From: Alligator mississippiensis
Lineage: Eukaryota; Chordata; Crocodylia; Alligatoridae
Direction: 5' to 3'
NCBI RefSeq assembly: GCF_030867095.1
Contig: NC_081824.1
Location: 119,792,162-119,856,161, forward strand
DNA: 64,000 nt
Positions 22,211-33,980 of the stretch are shown here, one piece after another. Under the pieces are notes generated by a model that was not told the DNA's origin, did not search any database, and saw only the letters and a list, made by a program, of their open reading frames with translations. The position numbers and the translations under genes are program-made. Numbering within the stretch: position 1 is the first letter of the stretch; every line of letters begins with the position of its first letter.

Positions 22211-23532
22211 AGCAGGGATCTGGGTTTTCCGTTTTCCATGGAAAAATGGAGTAAACCCCAGATTTTGCCTTTTACCAGAGGCAAACATGGATTTCTCATT
22301 TTACCAAAGAAACCCAAGGATTTTGCCATTTTGCAATGAACTTCCTGCAGGCTGGCAGAGTTCCAGCCTGCAGGGAGCTGGGAGAGAGCAAGAGGAAGAT
22401 GGAAAGACAGGGGCTGCCATGTGCATAGACATGCCGTGTCCCAGGCAGCCTGCAGAGCAGCTCCAGCAGGTAAGTGCGGGGAGAGAGGGGGACTGAAGCC
22501 CCTGTAGGGAGGGAGCTGGGCAGGGCTGGGGCTGCTGCCCAGCCAGGTGCGGCTTGGGGCTTGAGGCCCAGGCTGCAATGTGCAGCTGCAGGGCCCCAGC
22601 GGGGAGCAGGACAAGGCCGTAGGCGGCTCATCTGGGGGAGGGGGAGGACCGGCTCCCTGTTGCTGCAAATCCTGTTCAGCATGCCACTTGTCCCTGCCAC
22701 CCTACTTCCCTCCCCCATGACACAGAATGGCAGGGAGCAGAGGAGCCATGCAGAAAACCTCCTCACCACTGCTTGCCCTTCTACTGCCCTGGCGATACAC
22801 CTCCTGCACACAGGGATGTAGTGAGCACCACGGCACACAGCTGCACCCCTCAAAGCAGTGGCAGACGCTGGAGTTGCATTGCTGGGGCAGCGGGGGAGGT
22901 GGGGGGAGAGTTCACAGCAGCGAGGAATCTCCATGCAGCCCCGCTTTCCCCAGCCACACCAGGTCGCACCTGCTGAGCTGGGGAGGCCCTGGGGGAGGGA
23001 AGCAGGGAGGGAGCTTGAGCCCACAGCGTGCACCTGTCCCTACCCCAAGTACAGATCTGCATGCCCCCTGGGAGTGCATGTGGCAGTGGGGAGCCAGCTC
23101 TCCCCCTCCCTCAGACGAGCCACCTGCACCCATTCTGCTCCCTGCTGGGGCCCTGCAGCTGCACATTGTGGCCCTGGGCTCCAGGCCCCACCCAGCTGGG
23201 CAGCTGCCTCAGTCTGTGCCTGACCTAGGTATAGATCTGGGCAGGTCCCCCCTGCCCCCTGAGAGTGCATGCAGCAATGGGGAGCTGCCCCACCCAAGCC
23301 CACAGTGGGGGACGGGGGGGGAAGCAGGGGCAGGGGGCTGCAGACCCAGGGGCTTTCATTTTAATTTTAACGGGGGCTATGGGTGGGGAGTAAGGGGCAC
23401 CAGCAGGGCCAAGGGGAGCTGTGGAGGGGGGCTTTAATTTTAATCATGGGTTTGGGGGGTTTTAGCAGAGAACTTGTGAATTTTTTTAGCAGAGAATTTG
23501 GTATTTTTTATCAGGGAAAACCAGGATCCCTG
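21989..23532. mobile_element. hAT-type composite element, 8-bp TSD
   Basis: The 1,544-bp element starts CAGGGATCCTGGTTTTC and ends with its exact inverse, GAAAACCAGGATCCCTG. Both sides carry CTCATGAG (21981-21988 and 23533-23540), the 8-bp hAT pattern. It consists of a 222-bp palindrome (21989-22210) and a second unit beginning CAGGGATCTGGGTTTTCC at 22213. The GC-rich interior has long but unrecognisable open frames and no transposase. Confidence 0.8.
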
Positions 23533-23540
23533 CTCATGAG

Positions 23541-24410
23541 TTAGGTGACAACTGAACATAGGGTTGTCAGAATTAGGGTTTTGGATTTGTGCAATTTAGT
23601 CCTTTTTTGGAATCTTTTTCCTGGTGCTTAATCTCTCCATTCATGAAATGTGTTCTAGTAATAGTTCTCCAGCAATTCTGTATTTGCAGAGATCTACAGA
23701 AAACACTCTGTACTGTAGTCACTGCCAGAAATAAACAATAATTATGTAAATCCTTTAAGAAAAGATAGTCCCAATCTCATGCACTCTTAGACTTGTGTAA
23801 CTTAAAGAGTTTATATCTTAATATAATAATTTAATTATAAAATGCTAAACATGTCTACACATAAGGCTGTCACTTGCTCTCTTTTTATAGTGTATTGCCA
23901 ATCTCAGATGTTCAAAAAATAGAGAGAAACCCACCAATCCATAACAAAACATGATGTTAACTGAAAACTCATGAAATATAACTTTAAAAACTTTAAAAAC
24001 AAGTTTCAATTTCCTGTAGATATTTTTTAGTATTTAGTCAATGCTTTGGGTATGTTTTCAAGCTTTGTTCTGCAGTCTCAATGGATGGATATTTAGGCTT
24101 AGATTCTCAAAGGCCTTGGAGATGCCCATCTTTCATGAAATTCACTGAAAATCAGGCACTATTTAGGCCTTTTTTCCCATTTTTTTTAAATAAGAGAGCT
24201 GATAGTCTCAACTATTAGCATTAGTCTGGAGGTGGGGCTTTGAGAAAACTATTAAATGCGCCAAAAGTTTTGATAAAATCAGGAGAGCTGGCAATATATT
24301 AATTAAAATAGTATATGTCATTATAAGCATGTTTTGCTCTGTACATTTTAATAAGCAGTGGCACACCCAAGCTCTCAGTCCTGGGGGAGAAAAGTAGTTA
24401 GGGACTCTCA
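23541..24410. other. Non-coding AT-rich stretch
   Basis: Nothing recognised between the hAT and Harbinger elements. Confidence 0.5.
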
Positions 24411-27400
24411 GGGCACATCTATATGAGATGTTTTACTGCACGGTAGCATAGTTTGCTGCACAGAAAGTGCATCTACATGTGTGCATGCTTACTGCGGAGT
24501 AAACGAAGCTACTCATGAGTAAATTTGCTATCTGCAAATACAAGTAGTGAATTTACTCATGATTAGTTACTGCACATGTAGACGCCAACCAGGAGAAATT
24601 AGCTTCAGGTCAGCCCTGTCACTAGGGAGCCAGCCTCAGGGTAGCCCCAGGGCTGTGGGCTAGAAGCCTCTCCTGCCCCAGGGCTGAGCCACCTCCATGG
24701 CAGCTCCAGCCTCAGGCCCTTAAAATTCTGCAGGCATTTTGAGCCCTGGGGCACATGTGCAGGCAGTCGGAGGGTATTCTAGGCACCTGTGTCCCCCTGG
24801 GCAGGCCACAGGCCACCTGTGCCAGCCTGCCTGCACCCAGCACCACTGCCTGACACTGCAGTGCCACGTGGCTGCCAGGCCCACACCGTCCAGGCCTGCA
24901 GGGTGCTGTAGGCTCCTGCCAGGCCTGTCAGCACCCGGACCCAGCTGCAGGCAGCTCCTGGCCACTGGGGCCAGCTCCCGCTGCCCTCATCTCACCCCAA
25001 GAAGACTGCCCAGAACCAGGCATTGCCTTGCTGCATGTCTCCCAGTCCCACACCATGTCCCTGCACTGGGTGTTGTAGGCAGCTGCCTAGACCTGGCAGC
25101 ACAGGGATAGCTGTGCAGAGGCCAGGAAAACCAGCGTAGCAGCCCCTATAGTGTCATCCTTGCCCACACCTGTGCCTTCCAGCTAAGGCCCCAAATGGTC
25201 CATGGAGGAGACTGGTGACCTCTTGTGGCACTGTAAGATGAGGCGGAGGTGTAACACCAGTTTGCATGGGGTGGGCACTCAAATACCCATGTCTTTGAGG
25301 TCCTGTGTGGCCAGATATGGGAGTGTGGGCATGACCATTTGGTGTGGCAATGCCACATGGAGGTCAAGGCCTTGCAGGCACAGTAAGTAAGCATCACGGA
25401 CCACAATCATTAATCAGAAGGGCCTGTAAGTCCATGCCCCTTTTTTCAGCAACTGATAACCATACTCACATCCCAGGACCCAGACCGCATCCATGCTGTG
25501 TACTGCAGCACAGGTGACCTGCCCAAGTCCCCGCCTTGGCCTGGTACCCACAGTGATGTGTCACTGGGGGAGGGCCCCTCAGGCCTCCAGCAGCTTGTCC
25601 CACTGAGCTTCCTGGCTGCAGCCTCCACCAGCAGATCAGGGAGCCCATGCCAGTGCATGTCCTGACAGCTCCGCAGCCCCAGCCATGAGGCACAGCTGGC
25701 CATATCACTACCAGCCACCAGCAGCACCAGCTCCTCCCTGGTGGGGGGCCCCCAGCTAAATACCCACACACTGAGCCCACCATCCAAGGGGACCACCCAG
25801 AGCTGCACACCAGCGCTGCCAGCCAGGACCAAGCAGACCCACTGGCCATGTCATCCCCAGCCATGGTGGAGGTTTTTGTAGAGAACTAACAATGGCTCAA
25901 GGGAGAACACTAGGTTTGTATATGGGTAAACAATGGCTCACATACTGAATAATAAGAACTGATCACTCCTGGCTATGGGTGGCATTACTCTGAGGGAGCT
26001 CACAATACAGACAGGCAGATTCAGTGTTTTGGGTACCAATAAAGGAGTTATTACTAGAATTGGTCTGATAAATACTGAGCTGGGTATGTGTAGATGTGGG
26101 TTGATTAGCATTTGGAGCAGGAATCCGCCATCATGCAGTGCTCCCCTGCTTCTCTGGTCCCAGAATTCAGTGCAGTCCTTGCCTTCGAATCTCTGTTCTC
26201 TATCCTGAATGCTAATGAAGGTGCTTTGCTGTCCCCTCTCCCATGAAAATGAGTTGTCATCCAGTTCCATCTCCAATGTAAATGAGATCAGGGGAGTTGC
26301 TTCACTCCTAGCACTCTTGTCTGGAGGGCTTTAGATGCATCTCCCACTGCATCTTCATTGTCTTTTGTAAGTCCTTCCTCTAATCAGTTCTTGTTCAGGC
26401 AGAGGTAGGGAGGGGGTGAGTCCTTTGTGAGTCAGACAGGCTGTGTACTGTGCCAGGGCTTCCCAAGAACACAGAGCTGAGAGGTAACAACACCCACAGG
26501 GGAACAGCCAGAGGCCAGAGTGCTGGCCCCAGGCTCTGCCCCCTAGGCACCCCCATCCCACAGCCCCCATGCTGGGATGGCATGCAAAGCACTTTGTCAA
26601 TAGTTTGCACAGGAAAGAGGATGTTTTCTTGGTGGGGGGGATGGGTGGTGGAGGGGTGCAGAGGGTCTGTGGGCAGTGGTCCAGGTGGGCTACAGCGGAG
26701 AGTGCAGGAGGAGGTGGTCAGCCAGGGCCTCTAGTACCTGGTCATCTGGCCCCTAGTGGTGGGTGTGCAGCTCACCTGGGGTCTCAGCAGGGGGGGCATG
26801 CTGCTATCACTGCTGCTGCAGGTGGTGCTCCTACTGCTAGAGAGCCTCCATCCACCGCACCTGCTCCACCCAGGCCTCACTGAAGAGCTCCCCCCTGGGC
26901 CTCACACAGATGTTATGCACCTCCCCAATGAGGAGGGGTGGGACCATCATGGTGCCCAGCTGCAGGTCTGTCCTCCCCCACCCCCGGCATGAAGTGGCCA
27001 CTTTACACCATGCCTGGAGTTACAGAACACACAGGCATTGTGGGCACTGCCCACCCAGCCAGCACTCACATGCATGATGGCACCACAGTGGCCCACAACA
27101 GCCTGGAGCACCATGGAGTGAAAGCCCCCCGGGTCACTGTGGGGTGGGCAGATGATGGGGATGTGGGTCCTGTCTAGGGTGCCAATGCACTGAGCATGGA
27201 ACCCCACCACCACTGCCAGGGGTCATGCACATGAAGCACCGTGTACCCCAACATATCCTGGAAGGTGCCACAGACCTCCAGGATGGCTTCCCCAGCAGTG
27301 GCTTTGCCCACCCCAAAAAGATGGCCCACATAGTGGAGCCCGGCAGGGGTGGCCAGCTTGAGTAGAGCAAGGGCCAGCCAGGTGTCTGTGGGGAGAAGCA

Positions 27401-28142
27401 GCCACATGGCGGTGGCCTGCTGCCCCAGGAGGTCCAGGAAGGTGGCCTTAGTTATTCTGAATACCTCCAGCTGCTCCTTATTGTCCCACATGCAGCCACC
27501 AGTCATAGCTGGCCCAGAGACGGCGAGGCTGGAGGCCCAGGAGGGCAAGGGAGGCCCCAGTGGTGGTGTCCAGCAGAACATCAGTGAGTCCAGCCAACTG
27601 GATGGGGTCTAGGCAGCAGCTGCATGGCAGTCCTGGGACGGCATGCTGTGGCCAGGCAGGTGGTCACTACACATGGGGGAGCTGGGAGGACCCAGATGAC
27701 CGTGGACCCGCAGTGGTTAGGGCAGTGGACCAGTACGGTGGCCAGCAGGAGCCCAGGATGGTAGTTGTCGCTATCAGAGGCAGAGGCTGGAGTAGCCATA
27801 GCACAGGAAGGCAGAGGCAGTGAGCAGAAAGCTGCCACATGCTGTCCCTACACTGTGCATACTGCTTCTCACCATGGAAGTGGCTGGCCAGGGAGCAGAA
27901 AGTGGGGTGCCTTTTCAAGAGGGCTGCCGGCTGCTGACTGCTGCAGCCAGAGCCTGGAGTTCCCCCAGTGGTGGCAGTGGTTCATTGCAGAGCCACAGAA
28001 AGTGGCAGCATTTTGGTGCTAAGAGCAGCAAATCTGTTGCCATGTCCCTGCATGTGTAGACGCCTGCCCAGGAGCATTTACTCACAAGTAGTTTACTTGC
28101 AAATAAACTGATCTTGGATCAAATTTGTGGGTAGACATGCCC
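24411..28142 (-). mobile_element. Harbinger-type DNA transposon, 3.7 kb
   Basis: The left end is GGGCACATCTATATGAG and the right end is GGGTAGACATGCCC, inverted termini of the GGGCAYRTCTA type. The flanking 3-bp duplication is TCA (24408-24410 and 28143-28145). PIF/Harbinger elements make 3-bp duplications. The interior is GC-rich and contains a broken transposase on the minus strand. Another minus-strand frame near 25446-25832 could derive from the Myb-like second protein, but I cannot support that. Confidence 0.75.
26835..27590 (-). pseudogene. Harbinger (HARBI1-like) transposase remnant
   Basis: The minus-strand frames include a helix-rich start with KATFLDLL and HYVGHLFGVGKATAGEA (about 27480-27250), then CIGTLDRTHIPIICPPHS, the first catalytic Asp region (near 27185-27140). 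Next come GFHSMVLQAVV and GSAHNACVF, where the second catalytic Asp of the usual DARVF-type motif is replaced by Asn. The frame then shifts, and after a deletion the end VHNICVRPRGELFSEAW appears near 26930-26880. The segment carrying the third acidic residue is missing. These transposases cut and paste Harbinger DNA with a Myb-like partner. This one cannot encode an active enzyme. Confidence 0.75.
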
Positions 28143-28504
28143 TCAGAGTTATTTAGGAATATTTCTGAGCTATTTACACTGCCTAATTGCAGGTCTTCAG
28201 TGCACTGCAGTGACAGAGTGGGTAGGACTTGTTTTCTTCAGGAGTGGACCCAAACATTGGAAAAGGACAGTAAGTGCAGGACTTGCAAAATGAAGACTGA
28301 AAGGGGATGTGATTGGTTTCTATAAATATACAAGGGTTAGGCTCCAAGGAGGGGAAATAACTATTTAAGCAAAAGGGCATTGTTATTATACTATTATACA
28401 GGTATAAACTGGCCAGGAGTAAGTTATGGCTGGAAACACACCTCATCAAATACATCTCTAAACTTAATCCATTTGGATGTTTAAAAAATTATCTTTTTAA
28501 AGCC

Positions 28505-29232
28505 TGTTCAATGCTGTTGATGCTGTTCAACACTGAGAAGTGTAAAGCACTCTATCTGGGGAGGAAAAATCTGCAACAAACAGGCTTGGTGATGCTATGC
28601 TAGCTAGCACCACATTCAAAAGGGACATGGGGGTCATAATTGACCATAAAATGAATATGAGCCACCAGTGTGATGCTACAGTTAGCAGAGCAAGCAATAT
28701 GCTGGCATGCATCTACCAATGCATCTCAAGCAAAACTAAGGGAGTTATTCTTCTGCTCTAGTTGGCATTGGTGAGGCTGCAGCTGGAGTACTGTGTCCAG
28801 TTCTGGGTGCCACACTTCAAGAAGGATGTGGAAAGCTTGAGAGAGTCCAGAGAAGAGCCACTTGTATGATTAGAGGCATGAAGAGCAAGCGTTATGAGGC
28901 AAGGCTGACAGATATGGAACTGTTCAGCCTAGAAAAGAGAAGACTTCAGGGGGATTTGGTGGCAGCTTACAAATATATCAGGAGAGAGCGTCAGGGACTA
29001 GGCAAACAACTATTCACCAAAGTGCCCCAGGGGAAAGTCAGGAACAATGGTCATAAACTCCTAAAAGAAGGTGTCAGACTGGCTATAAGGAAAAACTTCT
29101 TCATGGTTCGCGTGACCAGACTCTGGACTAGACACCCAGTGGGGGTAGTGCAAGCACCTACCCTGGAGATCTTCAAAAGGAGGCTGGACGTGCACCTTGC
29201 TAGACACACACCTAAACTTTTGTGAATCTGTG
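28505..29232 (+). mobile_element. 5'-truncated CR1 LINE
   Basis: The 3' end of ORF2 is decayed. A readable part from 28866 includes [27 protein letters not shown] and the ending IFKRRLDVHLA, and there is a degenerate TGAATCTGTGAA tail near 29222. A few frameshifts occur upstream. Confidence 0.88.
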
Positions 29233-30525
29233 AACCTCCTGGCCTAATGGTGCACTGCTGTATCTCAGACTTCTTTTGATGATATTTAAATGTGTGTTCT
29301 TTTGTATACTTCGTATTGGTTTCATGTTTTACCTAACAGTAAGAATTTTCCCTTTTCAGATAAACAATGGCTTGGCCTCCTTAATTTAACTTAGAATCAG
29401 TACCTGTTTATGTTCATATTAAAGGGTGTCAAGAATTATTACAACCTTAAGTTAATGTTTTAAGTGAAACTTCTCCAACCGATTTCTTAACTCTAATCAC
29501 CTACCAGTATATATTTTTAAATGAAGCCACCCTATCTGAAAGAAGTACAGTACCAAAATATATTACTATCATTTATTGGGAGTGTAAATAAGAAGTATTG
29601 GCAATAGCTTATTCCTGAACATCAGGCAGGTAATATTTTCATTTTTCTTTATTATTTTTAATAAAATACTTCCACCATTTAACGCTCTTTCTTATCAAGT
29701 AGGACAACAACTGAAAGAACATGCAAGATAATTCAGTTATTTTGAGGAACGCGTTTCTAGTCAGTCATCTCCCATGACTATGTATATCCACTTTCATGCT
29801 TCTGTTTTGCTTTAATCTTTAATTGTACAAAGTATTTGCTGAACAAAGCCATGGTTCCTTGCTGTGTTTTGCATTTGATATACAAGTTAGCTATCATCCC
29901 ATTAGTGGTACTGATTACCTCATAAGGCCAACAGCTTTCTACTGTATAGAAAAAAAGCCATCATTTGACAAATTTTTCTTCTCTCAGGAAGAATGGTAAA
30001 TGTAGGTGATTTAACAGACATGACTGACATTATAACATCTACAATATACAGCATTTTCACCAAGCGAAAAAAAGTATTACAAAACTAAGAGAGATAATAC
30101 AAAAGATATTATAAAAATGAACTGAGCCTTTAGAGAACTGTTGTTTTAATGTACTTTGGTTGGACAATATTCTGATAGGTCTTATTGGTTGCATTATGTA
30201 TATTAAGTACATACATGCATACAATCCACCTCTGGTATAGGTATGATGATTATATAGAATAAGTTTTGCTCTTTCTTCAATCCAGTGATAAGCTCCAGCT
30301 TACTTGACAAACAATGAAATAAAGCGCAGCTGCTTTGTACTTTTTGTCACTTTACCCAGTCTGTCAGGACTGCTTCCAGCATTTACAATCTCTCTACAGT
30401 TCAAATAACTGCCATTCAAAAACATTAACTTACCTCAAAAGCATTCATATAAAGAATATTCATATTTTATTCATACATTCAATATTCTTTAGACATCCTA
30501 TAAAGAATATTCTTATCCATCAGTC
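29233..30525. other. Non-coding AT-rich stretch
   Basis: Nothing recognised. A run of similar AAAGAATATTC words near 30450-30510 forms weak local repeats. Confidence 0.5.
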
Positions 30526-30708
30526 ATGGCTCTCCCACAGCTGGGAGTCAGGTCATTGGTAATTTGGGATCTCATCACCTTAAATACCTGTAGCAAGTGC
30601 TGCTACACTTCCAAGAGACACAAAATGAAGTGCTCCAGGTGTAACAAATGGGTGCCCCTCTGCAAAGCCTCTAGACTGGAGCATTATGTGCAATACTACA
30701 AAAAATAG
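30526..30708 (+). pseudogene. Cys-rich ORF, possible piggyBac tail
   Basis: A 60-codon frame ends in a zinc-ribbon-like pattern, CSKCCYTSKRHKMKCSRCNK followed by WVPLC, then YYKK and a stop. The spacing C-x2-C...C-x2-C-x6-C resembles the C-terminal Cys-rich domain of piggyBac-type transposases, but the usual final Cys/His set is absent. I see no catalytic region upstream, so this would be a fossil tail. The adjacent sequence has TAGCACTACAGA/TCTGTAGTGCT inverted words (30706-30755). The assignment is tentative. Confidence 0.35.
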
Positions 30709-32052
30709 CACTACAGAGAGGTTGATATTTCAGCCAGCATCTTTTCTGTAGTGCTTCTGCCATATTTGTAGCGCTAAGTGGGATATGTACGTGAATCTGT
30801 TTGACTTTTGTAGCACTACAAAGGTAAAAATCAGTCCACAGCCTAAAAGACAGATTTATGCTTGAATTATCAGGACTAGAAGCACAACCTTTATCTCATT
30901 CAGCTGGAGTTTCAGATTATTCCCTGAAATGTATCCACATAACTGTAACTACACACACTCACCCAAAGACTTTTTCAGCTGAACCTATTGCCCTTGATGG
31001 TCTACAGTGCACCAGCTATTAAATGGTACAAACTATTTTAGTGATACATAAAAAAAAAAAAAATGTAGAAGGCTTTTTAAAACTTTTCAGTTTTATTCCA
31101 ACTTTCCCCAAAGCCTCTATCATAGCTACAGCAATGTGTTTTTTAAAGGTTGAAGGAAATGAAAAATATTAAATAAAAAAATACAACTCTAAAATATTGT
31201 CTGAACTAACATCTCTAAAATACAACAAAATACATTATAATAGTACAAAGATTGGTGCTTGTTCTCTTCTAAGAATATCTGTGTTAAGCTACTCAGCACT
31301 TCAGCGCATGCAAGAATTGCAGTCTTCAAAAATGAATGCCAGCTGTATATGTAGATGTTTGCTGTCTACCTTTGGGGAGCCTTCCACCCAACTTAAATTT
31401 TTTAGACTTTCAGATTTTTAAATCAGTATAAGATTGTCTTCTCACCCCTGGTATTGGCCAATCTCAGAAGTCTTGAATTTCAGTGGACTCAAACAATAAA
31501 AATACTTCTTTAGGACTAGTTATGTTGGATGGAAAGCACATTCTTCGGAGTGTTTTTACATTCTCTCTTATCAATGAGAAATTTGCATAACCACACGAGT
31601 GCCACTTGAGGTCTCCAAAAGGACTATTCAAGTTTGCCGTATATTCCTCTTCACCCTCCCCTTGTAACTTAAGGCTAAAATCCTTTTTGTAAATGGATGT
31701 CTAAATAAAGATGCAATGTTTGTTATGCTGTTAGTGAGAATTTGCGTGTTTAGAGGGAAGCAACAAATGGACTAATCCAAACATATTTGTATCACACATG
31801 GGTATGAAATACAAACATTCTCTGACCGAAAAATATTTGCTGAAATCTGCCATACATTTTGACTAACTCAGTACTGTGCAGGTTCAAAATTCATTTGAAA
31901 AAATAAAATGGTCTTTTTCAGCCTCTAACGCCCAACTTAAAAAAAAAATAACAGAAAAAAGCTCTCCTACCATAATTTTTTATGCGCTTATACTTGAATT
32001 TATTCTTTCAGGGTACACAATATGCTGTTCAACTGCTCTCTGGAGAAGGTTA
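30709..32052. other. Likely 3' UTR and downstream of gene A
   Basis: On the minus strand this follows the gene A stop. AATAAA occurs on that strand at 31999-32004, about 50 bases past the stop, and at 31092-31097, about 960 bases past it. Either could be the poly(A) signal, and the sequence alone does not decide. Confidence 0.4.
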
Positions 32053-32255
32053 CTAATACATAGGCTTGATGTTACCAAGGACCTCATCTTCCCAGTTGGG
32101 CAGGCAGCAGAAGAAGAAAGCACAGCCAATTACAACTATAGTGCTAGCCCAACCAAAACCGTAGGCCCAGCTGAACACGTTAAATCCAGTCAGATTTTGA
32201 AAGGTGTTTATGAACATCACAGGATAGATAACCAATCCAATAATCTGGAATGCAG
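32053..32255 (-). CDS. PERP-family protein (gene A), exon 3
   Basis: The last coding exon follows the acceptor CCTTTTAG and completes a split Ala codon. It encodes residues about 123-189. The end of the third membrane segment carries [11 protein letters not shown], and the second outer loop has an NLT glycosylation motif at 143-145. The fourth membrane segment is [20 protein letters not shown], and a short cytoplasmic tail [18 protein letters not shown] precedes the stop. The motifs [29 protein letters not shown] and LGN.KP are the most diagnostic parts of the PERP family. The tail is slightly shorter than in mammalian PERP. Membership in the family is clear. Whether it is the true PERP ortholog or a PERP-like paralog cannot be settled here. 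Confidence 0.93.
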
Positions 32256-33461
32256 CTAAAAGGAAAAAAGAAGAGAGTGAGAACAAGCAATAATTCATCT
32301 CATCACATTTTCTGCTATGAAGTTGTTTGAAGATTAATATGTTCCTTTCTGGGGCTGCAAAAGATGATACCTTTGTGCAGCCATAAAAATTTAATGGATA
32401 GGCCAAACACACAGTCATCCATGCCCCATGTCAAGTGACAAATGCCCCAAACTGTGGCCACAACAATAGATGGGAAATATTTGGGCTGCTTTCTTTGCAG
32501 TGGATATATTTTTGTTTTAAAACAGGAGATTGCAGGCAGCCCAGAGCTGCCTGTGTTCTCCAGATGCCCCAAGCAGATGCTCCCAAGGCTTCAGGGAATT
32601 CCCCAGGCATGCATATCATGCTACTGAGCCCCAACTTGGGGTGCACCTCTGCTAAATGAGAGAAACCCAGCTTCCCTTGTTTGCAGAGGCATAGCCCAAG
32701 AAACCCACAGCAGGGAATTCCCCAAATGTGCATATTTGCTACTACGCCCTGGCATGCGGCATGCATCTGCAAGTGGAGAAAACTGGGGTTTCAGGAAGCC
32801 TCGGAAGCAATAGGGGCCTGACCCTGTGGGACAACAGGTGACCTCTCCATCACCCAATGAAGTAGATCAGTTGTCTATAACCTCAGGTAATTAGGGATTT
32901 ACCCAATTTCGGGGACCTAATCAATGGAGGTATCCCTCTAAATTTTTACAGGAGTCCATTGATTTCAATGGAATTACAGGCAGATATTAGGATCTACCTA
33001 TATACATCTTATTGCAGGATTAGGCCCTTATTCACAAAGTCATGCAGACTGACCTCAAAAGGGCATTCTGGGGTACAGAGTAGCTAAAGAATGAATCCTT
33101 TACCTACACCTAAAGAGGGTAAAATTCGCTAGGTTTTACATTCCAGTACAAAAATTGGGCCATTAGGTCAGTAACCTGTATTGCTCTGTCATGAAGTGTA
33201 AGAAGTATTTGCATAGGATGTTTGCAAAAACCTTAGTTTTCTCAAGGTTTCAAATGTCCTTAACTGCTGTCCTATTACTATTTTATTTAAGAATTACTAT
33301 ACACATAAAGCAATGTGTTCATACTTGTAAAAATAAATTGTGAAGACTGTTTGCATAGTTGGGCCTTTTTTATCAATATTATTATTTATTTAAAGGTGAG
33401 AGAATTTAGTTCAGCTAGCATGTGTCAGATGTGAAACAATCAGTTTAAAAGGCAACCTTAC
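32256..33461 (-). other. Gene A intron 2
   Basis: A 1,206-bp intron with donor GTAAGG and acceptor TTTTAG. The part at 32435-32850 contains imperfect repeats of GGGAATTCCCCA with GCATAT words, probably an unclassified repeat. Confidence 0.75.
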
Positions 33462-33605
33462 CAACAACAAAGAGCAATCCTCCAATTCCTCGCACAAAGT
33501 TAAAACGAAGTATATCGACAGAGAAGGCTATGATTGCAAGGGCAAAACAGATGACCAGGATCACAAAGCCAACTAGGTATGTAGCAGCGGCAGCTCTTCC
33601 CCAGG
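33462..33605 (-). CDS. PERP-family protein (gene A), exon 2
   Basis: A 144-bp exon with acceptor TTTCCAAG and donor GTAAGG, phase 1 at both ends, so it adds exactly 48 residues. It encodes TWGRAAAATYLVGFVILVIC, the second membrane segment (about 79-101), a short inner loop with SVDILRFNF, and the start of the third segment, VRGIGGLLFVV. The (A/T)WGRAAAA motif right after the exon 1 boundary is a PERP hallmark. The exon lies 18.7 kb downstream of exon 1 on the minus strand, and nothing in between competes as exon 2. Confidence 0.93.
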
Positions 33606-33980
33606 CTTGGAAAGAAAACAAAAGGGAAGAGGAAAATGTTATACAAAACACGATGGTTTATGTCATTAAGGTCTTTTCTTCCCTTTATTATATCATTTGG
33701 AAGATTCCCTTAAAATCAGTCAATATTACTTTAAATTAAAGTATATCTGCCCAGCAGAAAGCATGTAATGTAGAGCTACCTGAGCTAGTTTGACACCCAG
33801 GCTGAAGTATAGCATCAGTAACAGTGAACTCCACTACACTAATTTAGAACCCTAAATGTATGAACAGAGTATGTACCCTTGGAGACCACTGTTTAGTCCT
33901 ACTTACTAAAACCACAAAAAGGAACCTTTAAGAAGTGGTAACTTGGACAAATAACTAGGTAAGAATATAAAAGCATTGCT

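Noticed and set aside
22296..23437. Open frames of 236-245 codons on both strands
   Set aside because: They lie inside the bounded hAT element, overlap in several frames at once, are rich in Pro/Gly/Ala/Ser from GC bias and show no domain.
25446..25864. Minus-strand frames as a Harbinger Myb-like gene
   Set aside because: TREELV-like words are suggestive, but no coherent Myb/SANT fold could be read; left inside the element without a gene call.
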